A stretch of 64,000 nucleotides of DNA from Multivorans sp965232105 (GTDB lineage: Bacteria > Acidobacteriota > Thermoanaerobaculia > Multivoradales > Multivoraceae). The notes beneath the pieces were generated by a model that was not told the origin of the DNA, did no database searches, and was given only the letters and a program-made list of their open reading frames with translations. Location: contig OZ246956.1 of NCBI GenBank assembly GCA_965232105.1, positions 1,922,001 to 1,986,000 on the forward strand, given 5' to 3'. Shown piece after piece: positions 26,592 to 35,276 of this stretch. Both the position numbers and the translations under genes were made by a program. Positions within the stretch are counted from its first letter, which is position 1. Every line of letters begins with the position of its first letter.

Positions 26592-28862
26592 CTAGCTTGC
26601 CCCGGCCTGCAGCGACGCATACGACCGGTAGCGCCCGTCGGGCATCGCCATCAGCTCCTCGTGCGATCCGGATTCCCTGATCTCGCCGTCCTCCAGGAAA
26701 TGGATCCGGTCCGCGTTGGCGATCGTCGACAGGCGGTGGGCGATGATGATGACCAGCTTGTCCTTCGCCGCTTCGTGCAGGGCGTCGACGAGATAGGCCT
26801 CGGTTTCCGGGTCGAGCGCGGAGGTCGGTTCGTCCAGGATCAGGATCCGCGCGTCTCGCAGGAGCCCGCGAGCGATCGCGATGCGCTGCTTCTGTCCCAC
26901 CGAGAGTTTGCTCGTCACCGTGCCGAGGTTGGTCCGGTAGCCCTCGGGCAGGGCGGCGATGAAGTCGTGGGCGCCCGCGACGCGCGCGGCACGCTCGACC
27001 TGTGCTTCCGTCGCGTTTCGGTTGCCGTAGCAGATGTTCTCGAGGATCGAGTCGGAGAACAGTTGCGTCTCCTGGAAAACGTAGGAGATTTGGTCGCGGA
27101 GGCTGTCGACCGACACGTCCTTCAGGTCGACGCCGTCGACCTTCACCGTGCCTGCGGTCGGCTGAACGAATGCCGGCGCCATGTAGGCGAGGCTCGTCTT
27201 GCCGGCGCCGGTCGGGCCGACGAGTGCGACGATCTGGCCGATCCTGGCTTCGAGGTCGATGTTCCGGAGCGCCAGGCGCCCGTCCGGGTAGGTCAGACCA
27301 ACGTTCTTCATCTCGACGCCGCGGGTGATCCGGGGCAGTTCGACGCCCTCGCCCGTCTTCTCGGCCGGCAGGTCCATCAGGAAGAACACCCGGCGCAGGC
27401 CGGCCACGTTGTTCTGCAGCGGCGTGTAGACGAAGCCCATCCCGGCGAACGTCGCGCTGAGGACGAAGAAGTAGTAGTTGAGGACGACGTAGTCCCCTGC
27501 CGTGAACGTGCCGTCGATCACGCGACCCGCCACGACGACGAAGAACAGGACCTGTCCGAGCATGAATGCCAGGCTGCCGGCTTGTCCATACGTCAGCTTG
27601 AGGAACGACTCGATGCGAAAGCGCCTGAAGGACTCCTCGCTTGCCTTCCTGAAGCGCTGACGCTCCCTCTTGTTGCCCCCCAGGCTCTGGATGGCGAGCA
27701 CATTGCTCATGCCCTCTTCGATGTTCGAGGTCGTGTTGGCGCCCGAAGCGCGGCTCGCCTGGCTTCTGCGGCGGGCCATCCGCGCGAAGGGGACGACGAA
27801 GACGAGCATGATCGGCAACGACAGAGCGGCCAGCAGGATGACCTCGGGAGCGGCGCCGAAGTACGTGAACATCATCAGCGCGCTGAGCGTGATGCCGAGA
27901 GCGTGAGAGTAGAACTCGAGACCCACCTCGTAGAGAACGAAGCTGACGCTGGTCGTGTCGTAGAGGACCCGGTAGACGCTGTCGCCGATCCGCTGGTCGT
28001 CCAGGGTCGTCATCGGCAGGCGCTTGATCCGCCCGGCGAGTTTCGTTCTGAGGAGGTGGTTCAGGGACTGCGTCAAGCGCAGGTGCACCCGGAAGTCCAG
28101 GAATCCGAGGATGCCCCCCATCAGGCCGGAGCCCCGGTTGGCCTCGTTCTCGGTCTGGGTGGCGGTGTCGTGCCCCTGGGCCAGCGTGCCGTGTCCCTGC
28201 TGCAGGAGGGGGGTGACCCCGCCCGACGAAGCCGCGGATGCACCCGTGGGCATTCCACTGGCGGACCTGGCGGTGCCCCGGTTCGTCGTGAATCCGAACA
28301 CGGTCACCATGAACGCGCCGAGGACGAGAACCCACGCCATGATCTCCAGCGGGCCCTTGCCGGCCAGAAAGATGACGAACGGGGCGAAGTAGGCGGGGAA
28401 GCCCGGGGCGCCTTCCGCTATGGGCATGCCGAGAATCACGTGGTCGACGACGACCTTGCCCGGCCAGGGCGCGACGAGCAGCCGGAACACCATTTCGGCC
28501 GTCACGAACGCGAACTTGGCGGCAATGCGCGCCTTGAAGAGGCGCATGTAGGAGAGCGCCCGTCCGAAGACGCGCAGGACTTCCCGGAACGGGATGTCGG
28601 TATCCCTGTCGAGCGCGCTCGCCGAGCGGTCGAGCTCTCTTTCTCCCTCTCGGAGCCTTGTTCGCCACGTCGGCGGGCGGCGCGGGAGTCGCGGGGCGGC
28701 TGCTGGCTGCGTCAGATCGACTCCGGCAGCGCCGCTCGCCAGCCCGCGTACAGGAGTGCCGTCCCCATAGAGTTGGAGAACCGAGATGTCTCTTGTTCCG
28801 CCGTCATCGTCGTTCCGGGCGATCGTATCCGGGTCGGTGATGCTGCTGTCGGTGCTCCTCAC
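26592..28862 (-). CDS. ABC exporter half-transporter, paralogue of 20307-22490
   Basis: A 756-residue permease-ATPase, closely similar to the gene at 20307 throughout. It shows GPTGAGKTS, LSVGQ, ILILDEPTSALDPE and IIAHRLS, and the same insertion after membrane segment 2 (GMPTGASAASSGG, QGHGTLAQGHD, TQTENEANRGSG). Here it has no adjacent heterodimer partner, so it may be a homodimer or pair with the distant gene. The start is uncertain: the only usual start before the core domain is GTG at 28862, which makes the gene overlap the divergent binding-protein gene by 77 bases. It follows the GH32 gene by 35 bases in the opposite order of transcription, so it would be transcribed first. Confidence 0.83.
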   Translation of the reverse strand: MRSTDSSITDPDTIARNDDDGGTRDISVLQLYGDGTPVRGLASGAAGVDLTQPAAAPRLPRRPPTWRTRLREGERELDRSASALDRDTDIPFREVLRVFGRALSYMRLFKARIAAKFAFVTAEMVFRLLVAPWPGKVVVDHVILGMPIAEGAPGFPAYFAPFVIFLAGKGPLEIMAWVLVLGAFMVTVFGFTTNRGTARSASGMPTGASAASSGGVTPLLQQGHGTLAQGHDTATQTENEANRGSGLMGGILGFLDFRVHLRLTQSLNHLLRTKLAGRIKRLPMTTLDDQRIGDSVYRVLYDTTSVSFVLYEVGLEFYSHALGITLSALMMFTYFGAAPEVILLAALSLPIMLVFVVPFARMARRRSQASRASGANTTSNIEEGMSNVLAIQSLGGNKRERQRFRKASEESFRRFRIESFLKLTYGQAGSLAFMLGQVLFFVVVAGRVIDGTFTAGDYVVLNYYFFVLSATFAGMGFVYTPLQNNVAGLRRVFFLMDLPAEKTGEGVELPRITRGVEMKNVGLTYPDGRLALRNIDLEARIGQIVALVGPTGAGKTSLAYMAPAFVQPTAGTVKVDGVDLKDVSVDSLRDQISYVFQETQLFSDSILENICYGNRNATEAQVERAARVAGAHDFIAALPEGYRTNLGTVTSKLSVGQKQRIAIARGLLRDARILILDEPTSALDPETEAYLVDALHEAAKDKLVIIIAHRLSTIANADRIHFLEDGEIRESGSHEELMAMPDGRYRSYASLQAGAS

Positions 28863-30423
28863 GGCGGTGGTCGGGTGCGCCCCCGGGAGCCGAGCCGACC
28901 GGTTGGAGACCGGCGCCCTGGCGCCCCGCCCCCCCGCCGTCGGCGGACCGCGCTACGGCGGCCACCTGCGAGTGGCCCACTCGCTCGAGCCCACGTCGCT
29001 CGACGCGGTCCTCGGACGGTCGGGCGCCGACGCCTACTTCTGGCGGCAGATCTTCGACCAGCTCGTCGACGCGGACCCGCAGCTCAATCCGCGGCCGGAG
29101 ACTTCCCTCGCGAAGTCCTGGGAGATCGCGACGGACCCCGACTCGATCACGTTCCAGCTTCGGGAGGGCGTCGTCTTCCACGACGGCGCCCCGTTCAATG
29201 CCCACGCGGTGAAGGCCAACATCGACCGGATTCTCGATCCCGAAACCGTCGCCACGCCGCGCGCTTCGCTGGCGGTGATCGAGGCCGTCGAGGTGATCGA
29301 CGACTACACGGTGCGGTTCGACCTCGCGCGGCCGTGGGGCGCCGGCTTCGGCATGCTGGCCGACCGGGGCGGCGTGATGAGTTCGCCGGCGGCGATCGAG
29401 GCGCTCGGCCCCGACTACGGCTGGAACCCGTCCGGGACGGGGCCGTTCAAGCTCGAGGAGGTGATCACCGGCACCCTCGTGCACTTCGTGCGGAACGAGG
29501 ACTACTGGGGCCGGGACGAGCACGGCAATCAGCTTCCGTACCTCGACGAGGTGACGATCCGGGTGATCCGCGACGAGACGGTGCGCGCCGCCGCGTTGCG
29601 CACTGGGGAGATCGACGTGACCTACCTCCCCTACAAGGACGTGTCGACCTTCGAGCGGGACGAGCGGGTCCAGATGGAGACGATGCCGGGCGGCGGCATC
29701 GCGCTGACGCTGGTGTTCAACGTGAACAAGCCGCCGCTCGACGACGTGAACGTCCGGCTTGCGATCGCTCACGCCGTCGATCCGACGGTGATCAACCGGG
29801 CGATCTTCTTCGACCGGGCGATCGAGGCCGACGCGGGCATGTGGCCGGTGGGCTCCTGGGTCCATGAACCGGATGACGAACGCCCCTACTACGACATCGA
29901 GAAGGCGCGCGAGTACCTCAAGAAAGCCGGCCGGGAGGGTGGCCTGGAGTTCACGGCGGTCACCCACCACAACCCCCTGCTCGTCTCCAGCGCGGAAGTC
30001 GTGCGGGCGATGCTGAAGAAGATCGGCATCCACATGGACATCGACGTCCTGTCCAGCGGACCGGCGACCGAGCGGTTCAACCACGGCCAGGAGTACCCGA
30101 TGTTCGTTACGTCCTGGAGCCGCTATCCCGAGCCGGACTGGATGGCCTCGCTGGCCTACAAGAGCGACGGCTACTACAACCCGGGCAACGTGCTGCGGCC
30201 CGACGTCGACGAACTGGTGGAGCTGGGCGCTTCGTTCTACGACAACGAGGCCCGCAAGCGGGTCTACCTCGAGCTCAACCGGACGGTCCTCGGCGAGGCC
30301 TGGTTCGCGCCGCTGCTCTACGGCGTGACCTACGCCGCGGCGCCCCGGAAGGTGCGCAACCTCGACCAGTTGATGGGCTGGGACGGCAAGATGAACTTCG
30401 CCACGATCTGGCTGGAGGAGTAG
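28786..30423 (+). CDS. Peptide/nickel-type ABC substrate-binding lipoprotein (SBP_bac_5)
   Basis: A 545-residue extracytoplasmic solute-binding protein. The N-terminus has a hydrophobic segment with lipobox (LLTAVVGC). Family 5 signatures are LEPTSLDAVLG, WEIATDPDSITFQLREGVVF, HDGAPFNAHAVKANIDRILD, and YGWNPSGTGPFKLEEV. It should capture oligopeptides, dipeptides or similar solutes and pass them to the two permeases that follow at 10 and overlapping distance. GGAG lies 7 bases before the ATG at 28786. The 5' end overlaps the divergent ABC exporter start region. Confidence 0.92.
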   Translation: MSLVPPSSSFRAIVSGSVMLLSVLLTAVVGCAPGSRADRLETGALAPRPPAVGGPRYGGHLRVAHSLEPTSLDAVLGRSGADAYFWRQIFDQLVDADPQLNPRPETSLAKSWEIATDPDSITFQLREGVVFHDGAPFNAHAVKANIDRILDPETVATPRASLAVIEAVEVIDDYTVRFDLARPWGAGFGMLADRGGVMSSPAAIEALGPDYGWNPSGTGPFKLEEVITGTLVHFVRNEDYWGRDEHGNQLPYLDEVTIRVIRDETVRAAALRTGEIDVTYLPYKDVSTFERDERVQMETMPGGGIALTLVFNVNKPPLDDVNVRLAIAHAVDPTVINRAIFFDRAIEADAGMWPVGSWVHEPDDERPYYDIEKAREYLKKAGREGGLEFTAVTHHNPLLVSSAEVVRAMLKKIGIHMDIDVLSSGPATERFNHGQEYPMFVTSWSRYPEPDWMASLAYKSDGYYNPGNVLRPDVDELVELGASFYDNEARKRVYLELNRTVLGEAWFAPLLYGVTYAAAPRKVRNLDQLMGWDGKMNFATIWLEE

Positions 30424-30433
30424 GACCAGCTAC

Positions 30434-31387
30434 ATGCGCAGCTACCTCGCGCGCCGCCTGCTGCAGGCGGTGCCCGTTCTCCTCCTGGTCACGTTCCTGG
30501 TGTTCGCGTTGATGCTCGCGATCCCGGGCGATCCGGCGCGGGCATTCATCGGCCCCGGCGAGGCACTCGACGAAGAGCAGTTGCAGCTCATCCGGGAGCG
30601 TCACCACCTCGACGAGCCGGTGATCGTCCAGTACCTGATCTGGCTGGGCAACGTGGTGCAGGGGGACTTCGGCCGCTCGACCCAGAACATGCGCCCCGTG
30701 GCGGAGGAGCTCGGCGGCCGGGCGCTCGTGACGCTGCAGTTCGGCCTCGCGGCCTGGATCCTGGCGGTCCTGATCGGCGTGCCCGCGGGCATCGCCTCCG
30801 CGGTCTATCGCGGCAAACCGATCGACTACGCGGCGACGGTCGTCTCGATCGGCGGAGTCGCGATCCCGAATTTCTGGCTCGGCATCATGGCGATCCTGCT
30901 CTTCGGCGTGGGGCTCGGCTGGCTGCCGAGCCAGGGCTACGTGAGCCTGTTCGACGATCCGTTTCAGAGCCTGCGGCACATGATCCTGCCGGCCTTCGCC
31001 CTCGGCGTGACGAGCTGCGCGCTGATCATGCGGCAGAGCCGCTCGGCGATGCTCGAAGTCCTCGCCCAGGACTACCTGCGCACCTCGCGTGCCCGGGGTG
31101 CCAGGGAGCGCACGGTGATCTGGTCGCATGCCCTGCGCAACGCCCTGCTGCCGGTGGTCACGATCCTCGGTCTGCAGACCGGCCGCATCTTCGCGGGCGC
31201 GATCGTCATCGAGACGCTCTTCGGCATTCCCGGCACCGGCCAGTACATCGTGCAGGCGATCTTCGCCCGCGACTTCCTGGTCGTGCAGGCGGCCGTGCTG
31301 CTGATGGCGGTTGCGGTGCTGGCGGCCAACCTGATCACCGACGTTGCCTGCGCCTGGCTCGACCCGAGGATCAAGTTCGGTGGCTAG
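30434..31387 (+). CDS. Peptide-type ABC importer permease (DppB-like)
   Basis: A 317-residue inner-membrane permease starting MRSYLARRLLQAVPVLLLVT, typical of DppB/OppB. It has about six membrane segments and the cytoplasmic coupling loop near YLRTSRARGARERTVIWSHA (EAA-type loop) in which the ATPase docks. The gene lies 10 bases after the binding protein and its end overlaps the next permease. No ATPase gene follows in the window. Confidence 0.92.
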   Translation: MRSYLARRLLQAVPVLLLVTFLVFALMLAIPGDPARAFIGPGEALDEEQLQLIRERHHLDEPVIVQYLIWLGNVVQGDFGRSTQNMRPVAEELGGRALVTLQFGLAAWILAVLIGVPAGIASAVYRGKPIDYAATVVSIGGVAIPNFWLGIMAILLFGVGLGWLPSQGYVSLFDDPFQSLRHMILPAFALGVTSCALIMRQSRSAMLEVLAQDYLRTSRARGARERTVIWSHALRNALLPVVTILGLQTGRIFAGAIVIETLFGIPGTGQYIVQAIFARDFLVVQAAVLLMAVAVLAANLITDVACAWLDPRIKFGG

Positions 31388-32402
31388 GGGAGTGGCTGGG
31401 AACGTGCGCCGCGGGACTGGGTACGCCGGCGTGTCATCCGAGCGTCCGATGACGGACGCTCGGACTGTTTCGCGGGTGGCGCGGGGTCGCGCCACCCGGG
31501 TTCCCGCCGGCATTCGGCGCGAAGCGCCGGCCTCCGGACGTGCTGCCCCGCCTCGTCACCCGACCGTCGAGTTGCTGCGCAAGCTCGCCTCCGTGCCCCA
31601 GGCGCTCGCCGGCCTCGTCGTGCTCGCCCTGATCGCCGCCGCGGCGGTGCTGTCGCCCTGGATCGTCCCCGTCGACGCCGAGGAGATGGACTTCGACAAC
31701 CTGCTTTCGGGCCCCAGCGCCGCGCACTGGCTCGGGTCGGACCAGATGGGCCGCGACACACTGGCAAGGCTGATCGTCGGCGCGCGTATCGCGCTCATGG
31801 TCAGCCTCGGCGCCGTCGGCCTGGGCGTGCTGCTGGGCGTGCCCTTGGGCCTGCTCTCCGTCTACTTCCGCGGCCGCGTCGATGACGTGTTGATGCGCCT
31901 CATGGACGCCGTCGTCGTGTTTCCAAGCCTGCTGATCGCCGTCGGCCTCGCGGCTGCGCTCGGCGGCTCGCTGCGCACCGTGATCATCGCCATCGGCATC
32001 GCGAACGTGCCCTGGATGGCGAGAATCATCCGCAGCCAGGGGCTGTCCATCCGCGAGCGCGACTTCGTCAAGGCCGCCGAGAGCATCGGCCTGAGCCACG
32101 TGCGCATCATCCTGCGCCACATCCTGCCCAACTGCATCGCCCCGGTGATCGTCCAGAGCACCCTCAGCATGGGCTACGCCGTCCTCACCGAAGCGGCCCT
32201 CGGCTTTGTCGGCGTCGGCATCCAGCCGCCCACGCCGACCTGGGGCAACATGCTCCAGCAAGCCTTCCCGATGCTTGAGCAGCAACCGCTGCTGTCGATC
32301 GTCCCGGGCGTGGCGATCTTCCTGCTGGTCCTGTCGTTCAACTGCGTGGGGGACGCGCTAAGGGATCTGCTGGACCCGCGGCTGCGGGGGGTGATTCATT
32401 GA
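31380..32402 (+). CDS. Peptide-type ABC importer permease (DppC-like) with repeat-derived N-terminus
   Basis: A 340-residue permease of the DppC/OppC type. The membrane core starts near ALAGLVVLALIAAAAVLSPW and contains WLGSDQMGRDTLARLIVGAR and the coupling loop FVKAAESIGLSHVRIILRHI. I chose GTG at 31380, which overlaps the DppB stop by 8 bases and has GAGGATC upstream. An ATG at 31449 also exists but has no RBS. From either start, the segment before the first membrane helix (about 50 residues, e.g. SERPMTDARTVSRVARGRAT) is encoded by a composite palindromic element at 31415-31530. Confidence 0.85.
   Translation: MARGVAGNVRRGTGYAGVSSERPMTDARTVSRVARGRATRVPAGIRREAPASGRAAPPRHPTVELLRKLASVPQALAGLVVLALIAAAAVLSPWIVPVDAEEMDFDNLLSGPSAAHWLGSDQMGRDTLARLIVGARIALMVSLGAVGLGVLLGVPLGLLSVYFRGRVDDVLMRLMDAVVVFPSLLIAVGLAAALGGSLRTVIIAIGIANVPWMARIIRSQGLSIRERDFVKAAESIGLSHVRIILRHILPNCIAPVIVQSTLSMGYAVLTEAALGFVGVGIQPPTPTWGNMLQQAFPMLEQQPLLSIVPGVAIFLLVLSFNCVGDALRDLLDPRLRGVIH
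31415..31530 (+). repeat. Composite palindromic element (B1), in frame in the DppC gene
   Basis: Head ACTGGGTACGCCGGCG; outer stem GCCGGCG (31425-31431) pairs with CGCCGGC (31505-31511). Inside are hairpin 1 (CCGAGCGTCCG/CGGACGCTCGG, 31438-31463) and hairpin 2 (CGGGTGGCGCG/CGCGCCACCCG, 31473-31498). A tail hairpin CGGCGCGAAGCGCCG follows. It has no stop codon in the permease frame. Confidence 0.85.
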
Positions 32403-32444
32403 GGCAAAGCGACGTCGGCCTCCCCGGCGCGGCCGCGTCTACCT

Positions 32445-32906
32445 TCAGGGAGCCGCGATCACGTGGCCGATCATCGTCGAGCCCTCGAACACCGCCTTGT
32501 CGGCGACGTTCGTGTCGTCGACAAAGAAGAAGTCGAAGGTCTCGTCCCGGTCGACGTCACCGTGCAGCATCACGATGAACTGGGTGCCAGGCGCCGGCTC
32601 GGGAGCCGTCTGGACGTCGAGCGTCACGCTCTCGTGGGTGCCGGCGGGCAGGTACTTCGCGCCGACATAGATCTCGCCCTGGGGCTGACCGCCTTCGAAG
32701 GGGTGGAGCACCAGCCATCCCGGCTCCGCGAGAGTCACCTCGCGGAACGTGAAGGTGCGGCCCTGGCGGGTCATGCCGTCCACGACGATCGAGTTCATCT
32801 CGCCGTTGCCGATCGTCATCTCCTGACTCGCCGCCAAAGACGGACCGGCAAGTGCGAGAAGGGCGAGGCAGGCCAGGCCACGGCCGGCATTGGGGAGGAA
32901 GTTCAT
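32445..32906 (-). CDS. Secreted DUF7282-like protein
   Basis: A 153-residue exported protein. A Sec signal peptide (LACLALLALAGPSLAASQ) is followed by one beta-rich domain with VTLAEPGWLVLHPFEGGQPQ, AKYLPAGTHESVTLDV and GTQFIVMLHGDVDRDETFDF, a pattern I associate with DUF7282, found mostly in archaeal and environmental bacterial surface proteins. The function is unknown. It is convergent with the permease gene and has about 140 bases of upstream space before a palindromic element. Confidence 0.7.
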   Translation of the reverse strand: MNFLPNAGRGLACLALLALAGPSLAASQEMTIGNGEMNSIVVDGMTRQGRTFTFREVTLAEPGWLVLHPFEGGQPQGEIYVGAKYLPAGTHESVTLDVQTAPEPAPGTQFIVMLHGDVDRDETFDFFFVDDTNVADKAVFEGSTMIGHVIAAP

Positions 32907-33049
32907 AGTTCGAGTACCCCTCGGAGTGGGAAGGTGGGGTTGTTGCGGGAGGCGCGGCAAGCTACCACGCAGGTCAGGCGTGGAACCGACTCAGCAACTC
33001 CAGCTCCTCACGGTCGACGAACAGCCAGTGCAGCGGTGAGCCGGAGCCG

Positions 33050-33158
33050 CCGCTAGCGCGCCGATGCCGGCGGTAACCGGGTGGCGACCCGCGCCACCCC
33101 CGAAACAGTCCGAGCGTCCGTCATCGGACGTACATATGACACGCCGGCGCACCCAGTT
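33050..33158 (-). repeat. Composite palindromic element (B2), intergenic
   Basis: On the minus strand: AAACTGGGTGCGCCGGCG head, outer stem at 33142-33148 and 33066-33072, hairpin 1 partly degraded (TGTACGTCCG/CGGACGCTCGG) and hairpin 2 GGGTGGCG/CGCCACCC. It matches B1 along its whole length and lies 15 bases after the sulfatase stop. Confidence 0.85.
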
Positions 33159-33173
33159 TCCGCGGCGCAGGTC

Positions 33174-34565
33174 CTAGCCTGCTGGCTCCTTCGGCTCCCT
33201 TCCGGAAGGCAGGACCATCCCCTCCGGGTAGTCGGCGCCGGTGATGCTCTTGTCGACGGAGCGGTTCCAGGCGTCCAGCTCCGCGCGCATGCGGGCGGCG
33301 ACCTCGGGCTGTTCTTCGATCAGGTCGTGCTGTTCCTCGGGGTCGTCGACCACGTTGTAGAGCTCGAAGGCTTCGGGTGATTCGGCGGTGAAGTTCCTCA
33401 CCAGCTTGACGTCGTTGTCGAGCCAGGCGAGGCCGCCGCTGGCGCGGAAGCCGATGGGCTGATCCCTGCGGTCGGGTTCGGAGTCGAAGACGCCGGCGAT
33501 GGAGATGCCGTCGTGGACGGCGTTGATCGACTCGGGGTCGAGGTTTGCGACCTCGATCAGCGTGGGGAAGATGTCCATCGTGCTGGCGGGGAAGTTCGTG
33601 ATCCTCGGGGCGATGCCGTCTGGCCATTCGATGATCGTCGGCACGCGCAGGCCGCCTTCGTAGAAGTCCTTCTTGAAGCCGCGCAGGTGGCCGGTGGTGT
33701 CGGGGTGAACGCCCAGGTGCTCGGGGCCGTAGTCGACGTTGGGCAGTCCGCCGTTGTCGCTGGTGAACCACAACAGCGTGTTGTCGGCGATGCCCAGGTC
33801 GCGCAGGCCCTCGCGGAGTGCACCGATGGAGCGGTCCATCGCGACGATCTCGGCGTGGTGCGCCTTCGAGCCGTCGTCCAGCTCGGCGAAGGGTTCCTCG
33901 TCTTCCGGGAAGGCGCCGAAGGGCCGGTGCGGGGAGGCGTACCAGATGACCGCGAGCACGGGCTTGCCGTTCTCCGTCTGCTCCGAGATATAGCGCAGCG
34001 CTTCGGCGACGAGGACTTCCGACGAGTCGCCTTCGAACTGCTTCGGCTCTCCGTTCTCGCTGAACACAGGATCCAGGTTGAACTGGTTCGTGTGGCTCAG
34101 CCAGTAATCGAAGCCGAGTTCGCCGGGGTTGTGGGGATCGTCACTGGGCATTGGATTGTCCCCGCCTGGGTGGACCTGGTTCAGGTGCCACTTGCCGAAG
34201 TGCGCCGTCGCGTAGCCGGCCTGGCCGAACGCCTGGGCGATCGTCTTCTCCTGCTTGTTGATCGAGTCGCCGACGCGGAAGGCCCCGGTGCGGTCGTTCG
34301 TGCGGCCCGTGATGACCGTTGCCCGGGTCGGCGTGCAGCTCGGTGCGCCGGCGTAGAAGCGGTCCATGCGCAGGCCGGCCGCGGCCATCGCGTCGAAGTG
34401 CGGCGTCTCGAGCAGCGGATGCCCGTAGTAGCCGGTCTGCGCCCAGCCCATGTCGTCGGCCATGAGCAGGACCACGTTGGGCCGCGGGTCGTCGACGGCT
34501 GCGGGCTGTCCGGCGCAAGCTGCGATGAGCAGCACGGGGAAGAATCGGCGGAGGCTTTTCGCCAT
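33174..34565 (-). CDS. Type I sulfatase, lipoprotein
   Basis: A 463-residue arylsulfatase-type enzyme. A lipobox (LIAACAG) places it in the envelope. Motifs: PNVVLLMADDMGW (metal Asp pair), the formylglycine signature SCTPTRATVITGR (CxPxR, so it needs a formylglycine-generating enzyme), GKWHLNQVH and FTSDNGGLPNV. It should hydrolyse sulfate esters, probably on sulfated glycans. It is divergent from a DUF2911 gene with 119 bases between the starts. A palindromic element stands right behind its stop. Confidence 0.92.
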   Translation of the reverse strand: MAKSLRRFFPVLLIAACAGQPAAVDDPRPNVVLLMADDMGWAQTGYYGHPLLETPHFDAMAAAGLRMDRFYAGAPSCTPTRATVITGRTNDRTGAFRVGDSINKQEKTIAQAFGQAGYATAHFGKWHLNQVHPGGDNPMPSDDPHNPGELGFDYWLSHTNQFNLDPVFSENGEPKQFEGDSSEVLVAEALRYISEQTENGKPVLAVIWYASPHRPFGAFPEDEEPFAELDDGSKAHHAEIVAMDRSIGALREGLRDLGIADNTLLWFTSDNGGLPNVDYGPEHLGVHPDTTGHLRGFKKDFYEGGLRVPTIIEWPDGIAPRITNFPASTMDIFPTLIEVANLDPESINAVHDGISIAGVFDSEPDRRDQPIGFRASGGLAWLDNDVKLVRNFTAESPEAFELYNVVDDPEEQHDLIEEQPEVAARMRAELDAWNRSVDKSITGADYPEGMVLPSGREPKEPAG

Positions 34566-34684
34566 AGGATGGCTCCAGGACGCTGTACGGTTGTTTCGCT
34601 AGTCGCGATCTTTCTCGCGGACACCGGGTTTCCGTCTATCCTACGGTCGCAAACCGATACGACACTCTCTAGCTGGAGGACGAC

Positions 34685-35218
34685 ATGCACAAGTACCGAG
34701 CAACGATTCCCCTGATCTTCACGGCCCTCCTGGTCACGGCGCTTCCCGCCCTGGCGCAGCGCGAGGACGACTCCGGCAGGGCGAGCAAGAACGGCAAGGT
34801 CGAGGGGATGATCGACGGCGTCACGGTCACTCTCGAGTACGGACGCCCCAAGGTGAAGGGCCGGACGATCTGGGGCGACCTGGTTCCCTACGGCAAGGTC
34901 TGGCGCACGGGCGCCGACGAGGCGACGACGATCACTTTCAGCGCCGACGTCGAGATCGGCGGCGAGATGCTGGCCGCCGGCACCTACGCTCTCTTCACCG
35001 AACCGGGCGAGAACGAGTGGACCTTCATCTTCAACAAGGTCGCGAAGCAGTGGGGCTCCTTCCGGCATGACGCCGGTCAGGACGCGCTGCGGGTGACCGC
35101 CACTCCGAAGACCGTCGGGGAGCACGTGGAGGAGATGGAGTTCGTCATCGTGGATGGCTGGGTCGCCCTGCAGTGGGAGAGGCTCGCCGTGCCGTTCGAG
35201 GTGAAGAAGGCGGGCTGA
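34685..35218 (+). CDS. Secreted DUF2911 protein
   Basis: A 177-residue exported protein with a Sec signal peptide ending TALPALAQ and one DUF2911 domain: VTLEYGRPKVKGRTIWGDLV, PYGKVWRTGADEATTITFS, AAGTYALFTEPGENEWTFIF. The function of the family is unknown; it is common in Bacteroidota and Acidobacteriota. GGAGG lies 6 bases before the ATG. The next gene begins directly after its stop, so the two are likely co-translated. Confidence 0.88.
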   Translation: MHKYRATIPLIFTALLVTALPALAQREDDSGRASKNGKVEGMIDGVTVTLEYGRPKVKGRTIWGDLVPYGKVWRTGADEATTITFSADVEIGGEMLAAGTYALFTEPGENEWTFIFNKVAKQWGSFRHDAGQDALRVTATPKTVGEHVEEMEFVIVDGWVALQWERLAVPFEVKKAG

Positions 35219-35276
35219 CCTGCTCCAGCAGAACCAGGCGCTCAAGTCGCGGGGTGAGCGGGTCATCCCCGGCGGC

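Noticed and set aside
26577..29867. A 1096-codon plus-strand frame across the ABC exporter and the binding protein
   Set aside because: It is the antisense of the exporter and then an out-of-frame reading of the binding protein, which has a clear frame of its own.
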